From assembly GCA_937897645.1 (NCBI GenBank), contig CALCNV010000023.1:1-40835 (forward strand): a stretch of DNA of 40,835 bases, given 5' to 3'. The DNA comes from an uncultured Lysobacteraceae bacterium. Lineage in GTDB: Bacteria > Pseudomonadota > Gammaproteobacteria > Xanthomonadales > Xanthomonadaceae. Positions 15,823 through 24,841 of the stretch are shown here, piece after piece. A model generated the notes under the pieces. It was not told where the DNA came from, did no database searches, and saw only the letters and a program-made list of their open reading frames with translations. Positions within the stretch are counted from its first letter, which is position 1; the number at the start of each line of letters is the position of its first letter. Both the position numbers and the translations under genes were made by a program.

Positions 15823-18417
15823 ATGAACACCGAACACCGCAAGCCCTTGCCCGGCACGAACCTGGATTACTTCGATACGCGCGCCGCGGTCGAAGCCATA
15901 CAGGCCGGCGCCTACGACAAACTGCCGTACACCTCGCGCGTGCTGGCAGAGAACCTGGTGCGCCGTTGTGATCCATCGACGTTGACGGCGGCGCTGCGGC
16001 AACTGATCGAGCGCAAATCCGACCTGGATTTCCCGTGGTTCCCTGCGCGCGTGGTCTGCCACGACATCCTCGGGCAGACCGCATTGGTGGACCTCGCAGG
16101 TCTGCGCGATGCGATTGCCGAGCAGGGCGGCGATCCTGCACAGGTCAACCCGGTGGTGCCGGTGCAGTTGATCGTCGATCACTCGCTGGCAGTCGAATGC
16201 GGCGGCTACGACCCGGATGCATTCGCCAAGAACCGCACCATCGAGGATCGCCGCAACGAAGACCGTTTCCACTTCATCGACTGGACCAAGCAGGCGTTCA
16301 AGAACATGGAAGTGATCCCGCCGGGCAACGGGATCATGCACCAGATCAACCTGGAGAAAATGTCGCCCGTGGTGCAGGTGCGTGATGGCGTCGCGTTCCC
16401 GGATACCTGCGTGGGCACCGACAGCCATACCCCGCACGTGGATGCGCTGGGCGTGATCGCGATCGGCGTGGGTGGCCTTGAAGCAGAGAACGTGATGCTG
16501 GGTCGTGCGTCGTGGATGCGCCTGCCGGACATCATCGGCGTGGAACTGACGGGCAAGCCGCAGTCTGGCATCACCGCCACCGACATCGTGCTGGCACTGA
16601 CCGAGTTCCTGCGCAAGTCCAAGGTGGTGGGTGCGTGGCTGGAGTTCTTCGGCGACGGCGCGACGGCGCTGACCCTGGGCGACCGCGCCACCATTTCCAA
16701 CATGGCCCCGGAATACGGCGCGACCGCGGCGATGTTTTCCATCGACCAGCAGACGCTCGACTACCTGAGGCTCACCGGGCGCGAGGACGCGCAGGTCAAG
16801 CTGGTGGAAACTTACGCGAAGCACACCGGCCTGTGGGTCGACAGCCTGAAGCAGGTGGAGTACGAACGCGTGCTGCAGTTCGACCTGTCCAGCGTCGTGC
16901 GCAACATGGCTGGCCCGTCCAATCCGCATGCGCGCGTGGCGACGAGTGACCTCGCCGCGAAAGGCATCGCCGCCGCGTGGGAAGAAACGCCCGGGCTGAT
17001 GCCGGATGGCGCGGTGATCATTGCTGCGATCACCAGTTGCACCAATACCAGCAATCCGCGCAACGTCATCGCTGCCGCGCTGCTGGCGCGCAATGCGAAC
17101 CGACTGGGCCTCAAGCGCAAGCCGTGGGTGAAATCCTCGCTCGCACCAGGTTCCAAAGCGGTTGCACTGTACCTTGACGAAAGCGGCTTGATGTCGGACC
17201 TGGAAGCGCTGGGCTTCGGCGTGGTCGCGTTCGCCTGCACTACCTGCAATGGCATGTCCGGCGCGCTGGATCCAGTGATCCAGCAGGAAATCATCGACCG
17301 TGACCTGTACGCAACGGCGGTGCTGTCAGGCAATCGCAATTTCGATGGGCGCATCCATCCGTATGCGAAGCAGGCCTTCCTCGCGTCACCCGCGCTGGTA
17401 GTGGCGTATGCGATTGCCGGCACCATCCGTTTCGATATCGAGAAGGATGTGCTGGGTGTGGTGGATGGCAAGGAAATTCGCCTGAAGGATCTCTGGCCCA
17501 GTGACGAAGAGATCGACGCGGTGGTCAAAGCGTCGGTGAAACCGGAACAGTTCCGCAGCGTCTACAACCCGATGTTCGCAGTGCGCGTGGAACATGGCCC
17601 GAAAGTGGAGCCGCTGTACGATTGGCGTCCGCAGAGCACCTACATCCGTCGTCCGCCGTATTGGGAAGGCGCATTGGCGGGCGAACGCACGCTGACGGGC
17701 CTGCGCCCGCTGGCCGTGCTGCCAGACAACATCACCACCGACCATCTGTCGCCTTCCAACGCCATCATGCTCAACAGCGCCGCCGGCGAATACCTGGCGA
17801 CGATGGGCTTGCCGGAAGAGGATTTCAATTCCTACGCAACGCATCGCGGCGACCACCTCACCGCACAGCGCGCCACCTTCGCCAACCCGAAGCTGTTCAA
17901 CGAGATGGTGCGTAACCCGGACGGCAGCGTGAAGCAGGGATCGCTGGCGCGCGTGGAACCCGAGGGCAAGGTCATGCGCATGTGGGAAGCCATCGAAACC
18001 TACATGCAGCGCAAGCAACCGCTGATCATCATCGCCGGCGCGGACTACGGCCAGGGTTCCTCGCGTGACTGGGCGGCGAAGGGCGTGCGCCTGGCTGGCG
18101 TGCAAGCGATCGCGGCCGAGGGCTTCGAGCGCATCCATCGCACCAACCTGATCGGCATGGGCGTGCTGCCGCTGGAGTTCAAGCAGGGCACCACGCGCCT
18201 CACGCTGGACATCGACGGCACCGAGACGTTCGACGTGGTGGGCGAACGCAAGCCGGGCGCTGACCTTACGCTGGTGATCCACCGCAAGGAGGGCGAGCGT
18301 GTCGAAGTGCCAGTGACGTGCCGCCTCGACTCGGACGAGGAAGTTTCGATCTACGAAGCGGGTGGCGTGCTGCAGCGGTTCGCGCAGGATTTCCTGGAAT
18401 CGTCCAAGGTCGCTTGA
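15823..18417 (+). CDS. acnD: Fe/S-dependent 2-methylisocitrate dehydratase AcnD
   Basis: Aconitase-family enzyme that dehydrates 2-methylcitrate to a 2-methylaconitate isomer which, with PrpF, replaces the cofactor-free PrpD. The 864-aa length is normal for AcnD. The [4Fe-4S] ligands are Cys406 in ITSCTNTSNPRN and Cys472/Cys475 in ACTTCNGMSG. The swivel domain carries GADYGQGSSRDWAAKG. The ATG at 15823 is preceded by AGGA at 15809-15812; the frame is open further upstream to the prpC stop but without family sequence. The following prpF gene supports AcnD over the housekeeping aconitase AcnA. Confidence 0.95.
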   Translation: MNTEHRKPLPGTNLDYFDTRAAVEAIQAGAYDKLPYTSRVLAENLVRRCDPSTLTAALRQLIERKSDLDFPWFPARVVCHDILGQTALVDLAGLRDAIAEQGGDPAQVNPVVPVQLIVDHSLAVECGGYDPDAFAKNRTIEDRRNEDRFHFIDWTKQAFKNMEVIPPGNGIMHQINLEKMSPVVQVRDGVAFPDTCVGTDSHTPHVDALGVIAIGVGGLEAENVMLGRASWMRLPDIIGVELTGKPQSGITATDIVLALTEFLRKSKVVGAWLEFFGDGATALTLGDRATISNMAPEYGATAAMFSIDQQTLDYLRLTGREDAQVKLVETYAKHTGLWVDSLKQVEYERVLQFDLSSVVRNMAGPSNPHARVATSDLAAKGIAAAWEETPGLMPDGAVIIAAITSCTNTSNPRNVIAAALLARNANRLGLKRKPWVKSSLAPGSKAVALYLDESGLMSDLEALGFGVVAFACTTCNGMSGALDPVIQQEIIDRDLYATAVLSGNRNFDGRIHPYAKQAFLASPALVVAYAIAGTIRFDIEKDVLGVVDGKEIRLKDLWPSDEEIDAVVKASVKPEQFRSVYNPMFAVRVEHGPKVEPLYDWRPQSTYIRRPPYWEGALAGERTLTGLRPLAVLPDNITTDHLSPSNAIMLNSAAGEYLATMGLPEEDFNSYATHRGDHLTAQRATFANPKLFNEMVRNPDGSVKQGSLARVEPEGKVMRMWEAIETYMQRKQPLIIIAGADYGQGSSRDWAAKGVRLAGVQAIAAEGFERIHRTNLIGMGVLPLEFKQGTTRLTLDIDGTETFDVVGERKPGADLTLVIHRKEGERVEVPVTCRLDSDEEVSIYEAGGVLQRFAQDFLESSKVA

Positions 18418-18458
18418 AGCTGGGAACAGAGGGGCGGCGAGATGTATTGCTGTCGCCT

Positions 18459-18562
18459 CCCCCTTTGAAAAAGGGGGATTGAGGGGGATTTGCTCTTGCC
18501 GGTGCTGTTTCCCGAAAGCAAGATCAAGAGCAAATCCCCCGTAGCCCCCTTTGCAAAGGGGG
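18459..18562. repeat. large palindromic repeat, copy 1, upstream of prpF
   Basis: The element folds as a long stem: 18483-18498 pairs perfectly with 18525-18540, extended by weaker pairing to about 18471/18552. Its outer parts are themselves palindromes, one at about 18459-18477 and a perfect one, CCCCCTTTGCAAAGGGGG, at 18545-18562. A second copy lies in reverse orientation at 19923-20030, on the other side of prpF. No transposase is present. It is a dispersed non-coding repeat. Confidence 0.85.
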
Positions 18563-18624
18563 CAAATCAAAAGCCAGGAATTTCTCCATCCACGCTTCCG
18601 ATGCTCAATATCAGGAAAGTACTC

Positions 18625-19818
18625 ATGTCCCATTCGCTGCAAATCCGCATCCCCGCCACCTATATGCGCGGGGGCACCAGCAAGGGCGTGTTCTTCCGGC
18701 TGGAGGATCTCCCGTTTGCCGCGCAACTCCCAGGCGCGGCACGCGATGCGTTGCTGATGCGGGTGATTGGATCACCCGATCCTTACGGCAAGCACACCGA
18801 TGGCATGGGTGGCGCGACCTCCAGCACCAGCAAGGTCGTGGTTATTTCGAAGAGTACCCAGCCGGGACATGACGTGGATTACCTGTACGGACAGGTGCCA
18901 CTCAACGACAGCTTCATCGACTGGAGCGGCAACTGCGGCAACCTGTCTTCGGCGGTGGGACCTTTCGCAATCGCCAATGGACTGATCGGTCCGGCACGCG
19001 TTCCGCATGACGGCATCTGCACGGTACGCATCTGGCAGGCGAACATCGGCAAGACAATCATTGCGCATGTGCAGGTAAACAATGGCGAAGTGCAGGAAAC
19101 GGGCGGCTTCGAGCTGGACGGGGTGACCTTCCCCTCTGCAGAAATCCAGCTGGAGTTCCTCGATCCGGCTGATGAAGGCGACGACGAAGGCGGCGGTGCG
19201 ATGTTCCCGACGGGCAATCTCGTCGATTCATTGGAGGTGCCCGGCGTGGGTAATTTCAGGGTCACCATGATCAATGCCGGCGTGCCCACGATTTTCGTGG
19301 ATGCGATCGAGTTGGGGTATGACGGAACAGAACTGCAGGCTGCGATCAACGAAGACAAGGCAGCCCTGAGCAAACTGGAGTCGATCCGTGCACACGGTGC
19401 AGTGCAGATGGGATTGATCGGCGATGCGGCGCAAGCTGCGACCCGTCCACTGACGCCGAAAGTAGCGTTCGTCGCACCGCCGAAGGATTACGTGTCATCA
19501 AGCGGCAAGCCGGTGCATGCCGCCGATATCGACCTGCTGGCGCGCGCGATGTCGATGGGCAAGCTGCACCACGCGATGATGGGCACGGCCTCGGTGGCGA
19601 TCGCTGCGGCGGCGGCGGTGCCAGGAACGGTGGTCAATGCGGCGGCCGGTGGCGGCACGCGCGATGTTGTGGTGTTCGGGCATCCGTCCGGCACGTTGCG
19701 CGTAGGCGCCGAGGCGAAACAGATCGATGGCCAGTGGAGTGTCGGCAAGGCGATCATGAGCCGCAGCGCGCGGGTGTTGATGGAAGGCGCGGTGCGCGTG
19801 CCGGGTGATGCGTTCTGA
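18625..19818 (+). CDS. prpF: 2-methylaconitate cis-trans isomerase PrpF
   Basis: Isomerises the trans-2-methylaconitate made by AcnD to the cis form that aconitase hydrates to 2-methylisocitrate. The 397-aa protein matches PrpF length and starts with the family motif MRGGTSKGVFF; other PrpF blocks are DGMGGATSSTSKV, DWSGNCGNLSSAVGPFA and GKLHHAMMGTASVA. I chose the ATG at 18625 because AGGAAAG at 18612-18618 precedes it at good spacing; an ATG at 18601 is also in frame. A large palindromic repeat separates it from acnD and a second, inverted copy follows it, so its transcript may not be tightly tied to the rest of the operon. Confidence 0.95.
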   Translation: MSHSLQIRIPATYMRGGTSKGVFFRLEDLPFAAQLPGAARDALLMRVIGSPDPYGKHTDGMGGATSSTSKVVVISKSTQPGHDVDYLYGQVPLNDSFIDWSGNCGNLSSAVGPFAIANGLIGPARVPHDGICTVRIWQANIGKTIIAHVQVNNGEVQETGGFELDGVTFPSAEIQLEFLDPADEGDDEGGGAMFPTGNLVDSLEVPGVGNFRVTMINAGVPTIFVDAIELGYDGTELQAAINEDKAALSKLESIRAHGAVQMGLIGDAAQAATRPLTPKVAFVAPPKDYVSSSGKPVHAADIDLLARAMSMGKLHHAMMGTASVAIAAAAAVPGTVVNAAAGGGTRDVVVFGHPSGTLRVGAEAKQIDGQWSVGKAIMSRSARVLMEGAVRVPGDAF

Positions 19819-19922
19819 TTCCGGACCTCTGATTCGTCATCCCAGCGAACGCTGGAAGTGCTCAACAACAGCCGAATGGCTGGTCATCCATTTTGATCTT
19901 GCCGTTGGTTGCTCTGGCTTCG

Positions 19923-20030
19923 CCCCCTTTGCAAAGGGGGCTACGGGGGATTTGCTCTTGATCTTTGCGTATAGCTAGGAGCACCAGCCAGAGCAAATCC
20001 CCCTCAGTCCCCCTTTTGCAAAGGGGGAGG
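19923..20030. repeat. large palindromic repeat, copy 2, downstream of prpF, inverted
   Basis: This is the same element as at 18459-18562 but reverse-complemented. It opens with CCCCCTTTGCAAAGGGGG (19923-19940), then CTAC and GGGGGATTTGCTCTTG (19945-19960). The return arm GAGCAAATCCCCC is at 19991-20003 and a second A/T-centred palindrome is at about 20009-20027. It lies between the convergent prpF and gstA genes and could act as a bidirectional transcript end. Confidence 0.85.
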
Positions 20031-20070
20031 CAGAGCCTTGCGGTTTCCGGGGGAATATCCTCGGGTGTGC

Positions 20071-20682
20071 TTACGCCAACCCTTCCGCCTTCAGTGCCTG
20101 CTGCACGCTCGCGTCGGCCTGCATCTGCTGGAAGAACCGCTCCAGATTCTCGAATCCGGACAGATCGACCTTCGTGCCCTTGGCCCAGCGCAGCGTGACG
20201 AACAGGTACGGGTCAGCGATCGAGCGCGCGCCGGTCAGCCAGTCCTTGCCGGCGAGTTGCGCATCGGCGCGCTGGAACAAGCTGCGCAATTTCTGCCGCG
20301 CATTGTCCTTGCTCTTCTCGATCATCGCTTCATCGCCCAGGTAGGACGTAGAACCGAACATCGGGTGGAAGCTGGGGTGCACGTCGGCGTTGACGAAGGC
20401 CAGCCAGCGATTGATCTCGGCGCGACTTTCCGGCGTGCCATCCCCGCCGAGTCCTGATGCAGGAAAACGGTCTGCGAGGTAATTGAGGATGGCGGCGTTC
20501 TGCGTCAGCAACCAGCCATCGACTTCCAGCGCAGGCACATTGCCAGCGGGATTGATGGCCAGGTATTCCGGCGACTTCAGTGTCGTTGCATCCATGACCT
20601 GGACATCGAACGGCGCGCCGATCCAGTGCAGGGCGATATGGTCGGCCAGCGAGCAGGCGCCGGGTTTGGTGTAAAGCTTCAT
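20071..20682 (-). CDS. gstA: glutathione S-transferase, beta class
   Basis: Cytosolic glutathione transferase of 203 aa. The start MKLYTKPGACSLADHI carries the beta-class Cys10, and the thioredoxin-like domain continues with NPAGNVPALEVDGWLLTQNAAIL, the glutathione-binding cis-Pro and acidic loop. An all-helical domain follows with IADPYLFVTLRWAKG. The ATG at 20682 has GGAG 9-10 nt upstream; an ATG at 20691 sits too close to that site. A minus-strand intrinsic terminator ends only about 16 nt before the start codon, so the gene is either read by leakage from the SleB gene or has a promoter inside or beyond that hairpin. Confidence 0.93.
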   Translation of the reverse strand: MKLYTKPGACSLADHIALHWIGAPFDVQVMDATTLKSPEYLAINPAGNVPALEVDGWLLTQNAAILNYLADRFPASGLGGDGTPESRAEINRWLAFVNADVHPSFHPMFGSTSYLGDEAMIEKSKDNARQKLRSLFQRADAQLAGKDWLTGARSIADPYLFVTLRWAKGTKVDLSGFENLERFFQQMQADASVQQALKAEGLA

Positions 20683-20698
20683 GCAGGTCATCTCCAAA

Positions 20699-20729
20699 GA
20701 AAAACGGGCTGGGAATAGTCCCAGCCCGT
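20699..20729 (-). terminator. intrinsic terminator between sleB-like gene and gstA
   Basis: An 11-bp perfect stem, 20704-20714 with 20719-20729, with a 4-nt loop. On the minus strand the stem is followed by TTTTCTTT, a U-rich tract. It lies 40 nt after the SleB-like gene stop. It overlaps the only space available for a gstA leader, which is unusual. Confidence 0.82.
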
Positions 20730-20769
20730 CTGTGCATTGTCGATGCCAGCGCCGTAACGCTGCGTTATT

Positions 20770-21225
20770 TCAGTGGCGTGGCTTGAGCTTCTGCACGCGC
20801 AGGAAGGTGTGGTCGCCGATCTGCGCCACCTGGTAGGCGTTACGCCAGCTTGGGCTGGCGATGTTGTGGGCCATGAAGTGGCTGGCGCCCGGCACGATTT
20901 CCTTGCGCTGCCCAACCGGCAGTGCCCAGTTGCGCTCTGCGTTCAGGGCCACGTTGATCGATTTGGCCCAGGCGTCCGAATTCTGCAGGCGGGTGCCGGG
21001 TGCCACGATGGTCGGGGCGAACTGCTTGCGCGCGGTCACCACGGAGCACATCGAGTCGCCCCACAGGCCACTGTCGAGGCGGCGCAGGGCCACTTCGGCG
21101 ACGGCTTGCTGGCCGCGCAGGGTCTGGTCGCGGGCTTCCAGGTACACGGTGGTGCTGAGGCAGAGCGAGTCTGCGGCAGGCTGCGGCAACATCTGCGACA
21201 GCCAGAGGATCCAGGCCAACTTCAT
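20770..21225 (-). CDS. SleB-type cell wall hydrolase
   Basis: Predicted peptidoglycan hydrolase, 151 aa, of the SleB/CwlJ family (lytic transglycosylase-like). A short hydrophobic N-terminus MKLAWILWLSQMLPQPAA probably directs export. The SleB core is clear: LCLSTTVYLEARDQTLRGQQAVAEVALRRL with the conserved Glu in YLEAR, then CSVVTARKQFAP, and GASHFMAHN near the end, which carries the family's H(F/Y) element. The ATG at 21225 is preceded by AAGGAG. In non-spore-formers these proteins act in wall turnover; the specific role here is unknown. Confidence 0.88.
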   Translation of the reverse strand: MKLAWILWLSQMLPQPAADSLCLSTTVYLEARDQTLRGQQAVAEVALRRLDSGLWGDSMCSVVTARKQFAPTIVAPGTRLQNSDAWAKSINVALNAERNWALPVGQRKEIVPGASHFMAHNIASPSWRNAYQVAQIGDHTFLRVQKLKPRH

Positions 21226-21520
21226 TGAAACGAACTCCTTGCTCCGTCTTGGCAGCGTCCACGCGCCATCCGCCAAGGGAGGGTGCGTTTTGGGTAGACA
21301 CGGCGTCAGGGCGTCATGGGGAGGCAGCTGCACAGTGCGCTGCCCAAGGCCGGCCAGAAGGTTCAATCGGGGCCGGGTTGGCTCGCCAGTTGAAACAGGG
21401 GCGGGCCGAAAAGTTGGCGCAAGGTAAGGGCCAAACCCCCAACGTTACCTGAATAGGCGAGCTTGACAATCACGCTAAGTGATTGATTGGAAATGGAGTA
21501 TTTGCTCTGTAGGTGCTTGC
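21226..21520. other. intergenic region upstream of sleB-like gene
   Basis: About 295 nt between the SleB-like gene start and a palindromic repeat, without a credible coding frame. It presumably holds the promoter of the SleB-like gene on the minus strand, but I find no convincing -10/-35 pair. The part near 21460-21510 is AT-richer than the surroundings. Confidence 0.4.
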
Positions 21521-21595
21521 GGAGTGAGTGGAGAGGAGTGAGGAGTGAGTGACAAGAACGAAAGCTTTCCTTACTCACTCCTCTCCACTCACTCC
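21521..21595. repeat. 22-bp perfect inverted repeat downstream of fadH
   Basis: Bases 21521-21542 (GGAGTGAGTGGAGAGGAGTG...) pair perfectly with 21574-21595 around a 31-nt loop; the purine-rich GAGTGAG unit also repeats directly in the left arm at about 21543-21550. The element begins 6 nt beyond the fadH stop. It has the look of a dispersed intergenic repeat; it may serve as the fadH transcript end. Confidence 0.8.
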
Positions 21596-21600
21596 TCGCT

Positions 21601-23676
21601 CTAAAGCGCCGCCGCCAGCCTGCTGCCTTGATCAATCGCGCGCTTGGCATCCAGTTCCGCGGCCACGTCGGCTCCGCCAATCAGGTGCGCCGTGATGCCG
21701 GCCGCCAGCAGTTCGGCCTGCAGGTCACGGCGCGGTTCCTGGCCGGCGCAGACCACCACGTGATCCACGGGCAGCAGGTGCTCCACGCCGTCGACCCGGA
21801 TCTTGAGGCCCGCATCGTCCACGCCCAGGTATTCCACACCGCCCAGCATCTTCACCTGCTTGGCCTTCAGCGTGGCCCGATGCACCCAGCCACTGGTCTT
21901 ACCCAAACGGGCGCCGGGCTTGCCGGCCGAGCGCTGCAGCAGCCAGACCTCGCGCGCCGGTGGCTCCGGTTGCGGCTTGACCAGGCTGCCGCGTGATTCG
22001 AAGCTCGGGTCCACGCCCCATTCGGCCATCCAGCGCGCGGGGTCCAGTGTCGAGGAATCACCCTCGTGCACCAGGTATTCGGCCACGTCGAAACCGATGC
22101 CGCCTGCACCGATGATCGCGGCGCGCTTGCCGACGCTCACCCGGCCACTCAATACATCCAGGTAGCTCACCACCTTGCCGTGATCCGAGCCCGGGAAACC
22201 GACGCGCCTTGGCACGATGCCCGTGGCCATGACGACTTCATCGAAGCCGGAAAGATTCTCCGCCGTAGCCACCGTTCCCAGTTTCACGTCCACGCCGGTT
22301 TCTTCCAGCCTGTGGGTGAAGTAGCGGATGGTTTCGTGGAATTCTTCCTTGCCCGGTATCTTCTTCGCGTAGTTGAACTGCCCGCCGATTTCCGCAGACG
22401 CGTCGAACAAGGTGACGCGGTGGCCACGTTCGGCGGCAACGGTTGCGCACGCCAGGCCTGCAGGGCCTGCGCCGACGACTGCCACACGCTTCGGCTTGAA
22501 CGTCTTGGTGTAGTTCAACTCGGTTTCGGCGCAGGCACGCGGGTTCAACAGGCAACTGGCGCGCTTGTTCTCGAATACATGGTCCAGGCAGGCCTGGTTG
22601 CAGGCGATGCAGGTGTTGATGGCCTGCGGCTTGCCCGCTCGCGCCTTGTTGGCCCACTGCGAATCCGCCAGCAGCGGTCGTGCCAGCGACACCATGTCGG
22701 CGATGCCGTCGGCGAGGATGCGTTCGGCCACGTCCGGCATGTTGATGCGGTTGGTGGCGACCAGCGGCAGCGTCACGTGCGGGCGCAGCTTGGCGGTGAC
22801 ATCCACGAACGCCGCGCGCGGCACGGAGGTGACGATGGTGGGAATGCGTGCTTCGTGCCAGCCGATGCCGGAGTTGATGATAGTTGCGCCCGCGTTTTCA
22901 ATCGCCTTGGCCTGCGCGACTATCTCGTCCCACTGGTTGCCGTCTTCCACCAGGTCAAGCAAGGAAAGCCGGTAGATGATGATGAAGTCGGGGCCGCAGG
23001 CCTCGCGCACGCGGCGCACGATTTCCACGGCGAAGCGCATGCGCTTTTCCGCGCTGCCGCCCCACGCATCGTTGCGCTTGTTGGTGCGTGGCGCGGTGAA
23101 CTCGTTGATGAAATAACCTTCCGAGCCCATCACTTCCACGCCATCGTAGCCGGCCTCGCGCGCGCGGCGCGCGGCGTCGGCATAGGCGGTGATCTGGCGC
23201 TCCACGCCACGGCTTGAAAGCGCGCGAGGGGTGAAGGGATTGATCGGTGCCTTCAATTTTGATGGCGCCACGGTGAACGGGTGGTAGCCATAGCGCCCTG
23301 CATGCAGCAGCTGCAGGCAGATCTTGCTGCCGTTTTCGTGCACGGCCTGGGTGACGAATTTGTGCGGCCTTACTTCCCACGGCCACGACAACTTGCCGCC
23401 AAAAGGTTTCAGCCAGCCCACGAGATTCGGCGAGAATCCGCCGGTGACCATCAGGCCCACGCCGCCTTCGGCGCGCTCGGCGAAATACGCGGCGAGCTTG
23501 GGGAAGTCTGCAGCGCGGTCTTCCAGTCCCGTGTGGATGGAGCCCATGAGTACGCGATTGCGCAGCGTGGTGAAACCCAAGTCCAGTGGTGCAAACAGAC
23601 GTGGGTAATGCGGGTTTGGCGCAGCAACGTCGGGGGAATCAGGAGTTGCAGGCTGGCCGGCGGCTGGCAAAGACAT
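21601..23676 (-). CDS. fadH: NADPH-dependent 2,4-dienoyl-CoA reductase
   Basis: Iron-sulfur flavoenzyme that reduces 2,4-dienoyl-CoA during beta-oxidation of unsaturated fatty acids. At 691 aa it is slightly longer than E. coli FadH (672) owing to a 19-20 residue N-terminal tail before the conserved YPRLFAPLDLGFTTLRNRVLMGSIHTGLE. The TIM-barrel FMN domain holds GYFINEFTAPRTNKRNDAWGG and GWHEARIPTI with the active-site residues. The [4Fe-4S] Cys cluster is CIACNQACLDHVF followed by SCLLNP. The FAD/NADPH domain has VAVVGAGPAGLACA. Start chosen at the ATG at 23676; TTG at 23736 would add 20 residues. Confidence 0.94.
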   Translation of the reverse strand: MSLPAAGQPATPDSPDVAAPNPHYPRLFAPLDLGFTTLRNRVLMGSIHTGLEDRAADFPKLAAYFAERAEGGVGLMVTGGFSPNLVGWLKPFGGKLSWPWEVRPHKFVTQAVHENGSKICLQLLHAGRYGYHPFTVAPSKLKAPINPFTPRALSSRGVERQITAYADAARRAREAGYDGVEVMGSEGYFINEFTAPRTNKRNDAWGGSAEKRMRFAVEIVRRVREACGPDFIIIYRLSLLDLVEDGNQWDEIVAQAKAIENAGATIINSGIGWHEARIPTIVTSVPRAAFVDVTAKLRPHVTLPLVATNRINMPDVAERILADGIADMVSLARPLLADSQWANKARAGKPQAINTCIACNQACLDHVFENKRASCLLNPRACAETELNYTKTFKPKRVAVVGAGPAGLACATVAAERGHRVTLFDASAEIGGQFNYAKKIPGKEEFHETIRYFTHRLEETGVDVKLGTVATAENLSGFDEVVMATGIVPRRVGFPGSDHGKVVSYLDVLSGRVSVGKRAAIIGAGGIGFDVAEYLVHEGDSSTLDPARWMAEWGVDPSFESRGSLVKPQPEPPAREVWLLQRSAGKPGARLGKTSGWVHRATLKAKQVKMLGGVEYLGVDDAGLKIRVDGVEHLLPVDHVVVCAGQEPRRDLQAELLAAGITAHLIGGADVAAELDAKRAIDQGSRLAAAL

Positions 23677-23780
23677 GGGCTTGAATACGCTTCCGTATGG
23701 AATGTGCACGATGCCGGGAAAGTGGGGTGACGGCAAGAGGAGGAGCTTGGCGTGCGGAATAAGCTTCGTTGGCTATCCAG

Positions 23781-23816
23781 CTCCCGTCATCCCGGCGTTA
23801 GCCGGGATGACGGGAG
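23781..23816. repeat. 16-bp perfect inverted repeat (TCATCCCGGC type)
   Basis: Bases 23781-23796 pair perfectly with 23801-23816 around a GTTA loop. The CCCGTCATCCCGGC / GCCGGGATGACGGG unit is a very widespread dispersed repeat in proteobacteria. It lies 9 nt downstream of the alcohol dehydrogenase-like gene and upstream of fadH. It lacks a T tract. Confidence 0.85.
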
Positions 23817-23824
23817 AACATAAC

Positions 23825-24841
23825 TCACCAGCCCGCCAGCACCAGTTTGCCGATCGTCGTGCCCGACTCAAGCCTGCGGTGCGCTTCACGCACGTTGGTG
23901 GCATTGATGGTGCCGAGTGTTTCGGTATGCGTAGTGCGCAGTGCGCCCGCATCGACCAGGCTGGCCACGCGGTTGAGCAGTCGATGCTGTTCGATCATGT
24001 CCGGCGTGTTGAAGCGTGGGCGCGCGAACATCATTTCCCAGTGCATGCCGACGCTCTTGGCTTTGTACGGGTCGCCTATCTTCAGCAGGCCGGTGGGTTC
24101 CACGATCAGGCCCACATGGCCGAGTGGCGCGATGATTTCGCCGATGGCATCCCAGTAGCGGTCGGTGTCGGCGAGGTTCAATACCGCATCCACCTGGGCG
24201 AATCCCAGCGTTGCCAGTTGCGGCGCCAGCGGTTGGCGATGGTCAATGACATGGTCCGCGCCCATCGCCTTGCACCAGTCGATGGTCTCCGCGCGTGAGG
24301 CGGTGGCAATGACCGTGAAACCGGCGTGCCGCGCCAGCTGGATCGCAATCGAGCCCACGCCACCCGCGCCGGCGATGACCAGTAACGTGCGCGTATTGCC
24401 CTCCATGTCGATGGAATACGGCATGCGGTCGAACAGCAGTTCCCATGCGGTGATCGTGGTCAAGGGCAGGGCCGCGGCCTGGGCGAAATCGAGCGTGGTC
24501 GGCTTGCGGCCAACGAGGCGCTCATCCACCAGGTGCAACTGCGCATTGCTGCCGCTGCGGGTGACGTCACCGGCGTAATACACCTCGTCCCCGGGCTGGA
24601 ACAGGGAGACATGTTCGCCCACGGCTTCAACCACGCCGGCTGCGTCGTAACCCAGCACCTTCGGCTGCGTTTCGACCTGCGGCTTGGGCGAACGGATCTT
24701 GGTGTCCACGGGATTGACCGAAATCGCTTCGACACGCACCAGCACGTCGAAGCCGCTGGCGACTGGCGTGGGAAGTTCGACGTCCTGCAACGACTCCGGA
24801 TCATCGATGGGCAGGTAACGGGTCAGGGCGATGGCTTTCAT
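23825..24841 (-). CDS. zinc-binding alcohol dehydrogenase family protein (quinone oxidoreductase-like)
   Basis: MDR-superfamily oxidoreductase, 338 aa. The N-terminus MKAIALTRYLPIDDPESLQDVELPTP with VRVEAISVNPVDTKIR and KVLGYDAAGVVEAVG belongs to the ZADH/quinone-reductase group. A nucleotide-binding Rossmann motif LLVIAGAGGVGSIAIQLARH follows at about residues 150-170. Catalytic zinc ligands of true alcohol dehydrogenases (GHE, Cys cluster) are absent, so NADPH-dependent reduction of quinones or enones is likelier. The ATG at 24841 is preceded by GGAG. It lies between ygiD and fadH on the same strand. Confidence 0.9.
   Translation of the reverse strand: MKAIALTRYLPIDDPESLQDVELPTPVASGFDVLVRVEAISVNPVDTKIRSPKPQVETQPKVLGYDAAGVVEAVGEHVSLFQPGDEVYYAGDVTRSGSNAQLHLVDERLVGRKPTTLDFAQAAALPLTTITAWELLFDRMPYSIDMEGNTRTLLVIAGAGGVGSIAIQLARHAGFTVIATASRAETIDWCKAMGADHVIDHRQPLAPQLATLGFAQVDAVLNLADTDRYWDAIGEIIAPLGHVGLIVEPTGLLKIGDPYKAKSVGMHWEMMFARPRFNTPDMIEQHRLLNRVASLVDAGALRTTHTETLGTINATNVREAHRRLESGTTIGKLVLAGW

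Noticed and set aside
18459..20030. Possible transposon with prpF as cargo
   Set aside because: The flanking elements are palindromic repeats without transposase or clear target duplications; only the repeat pair is reported.
21601..23736. fadH start at TTG 23736
   Set aside because: It would add 20 residues not found in the family; the ATG at 23676 already gives more than the E. coli length.
8755..23816. CRISPR array from the many repeats
   Set aside because: The repeats are different, widely spaced palindromes, not direct repeats with regular spacers, and no cas genes are present.
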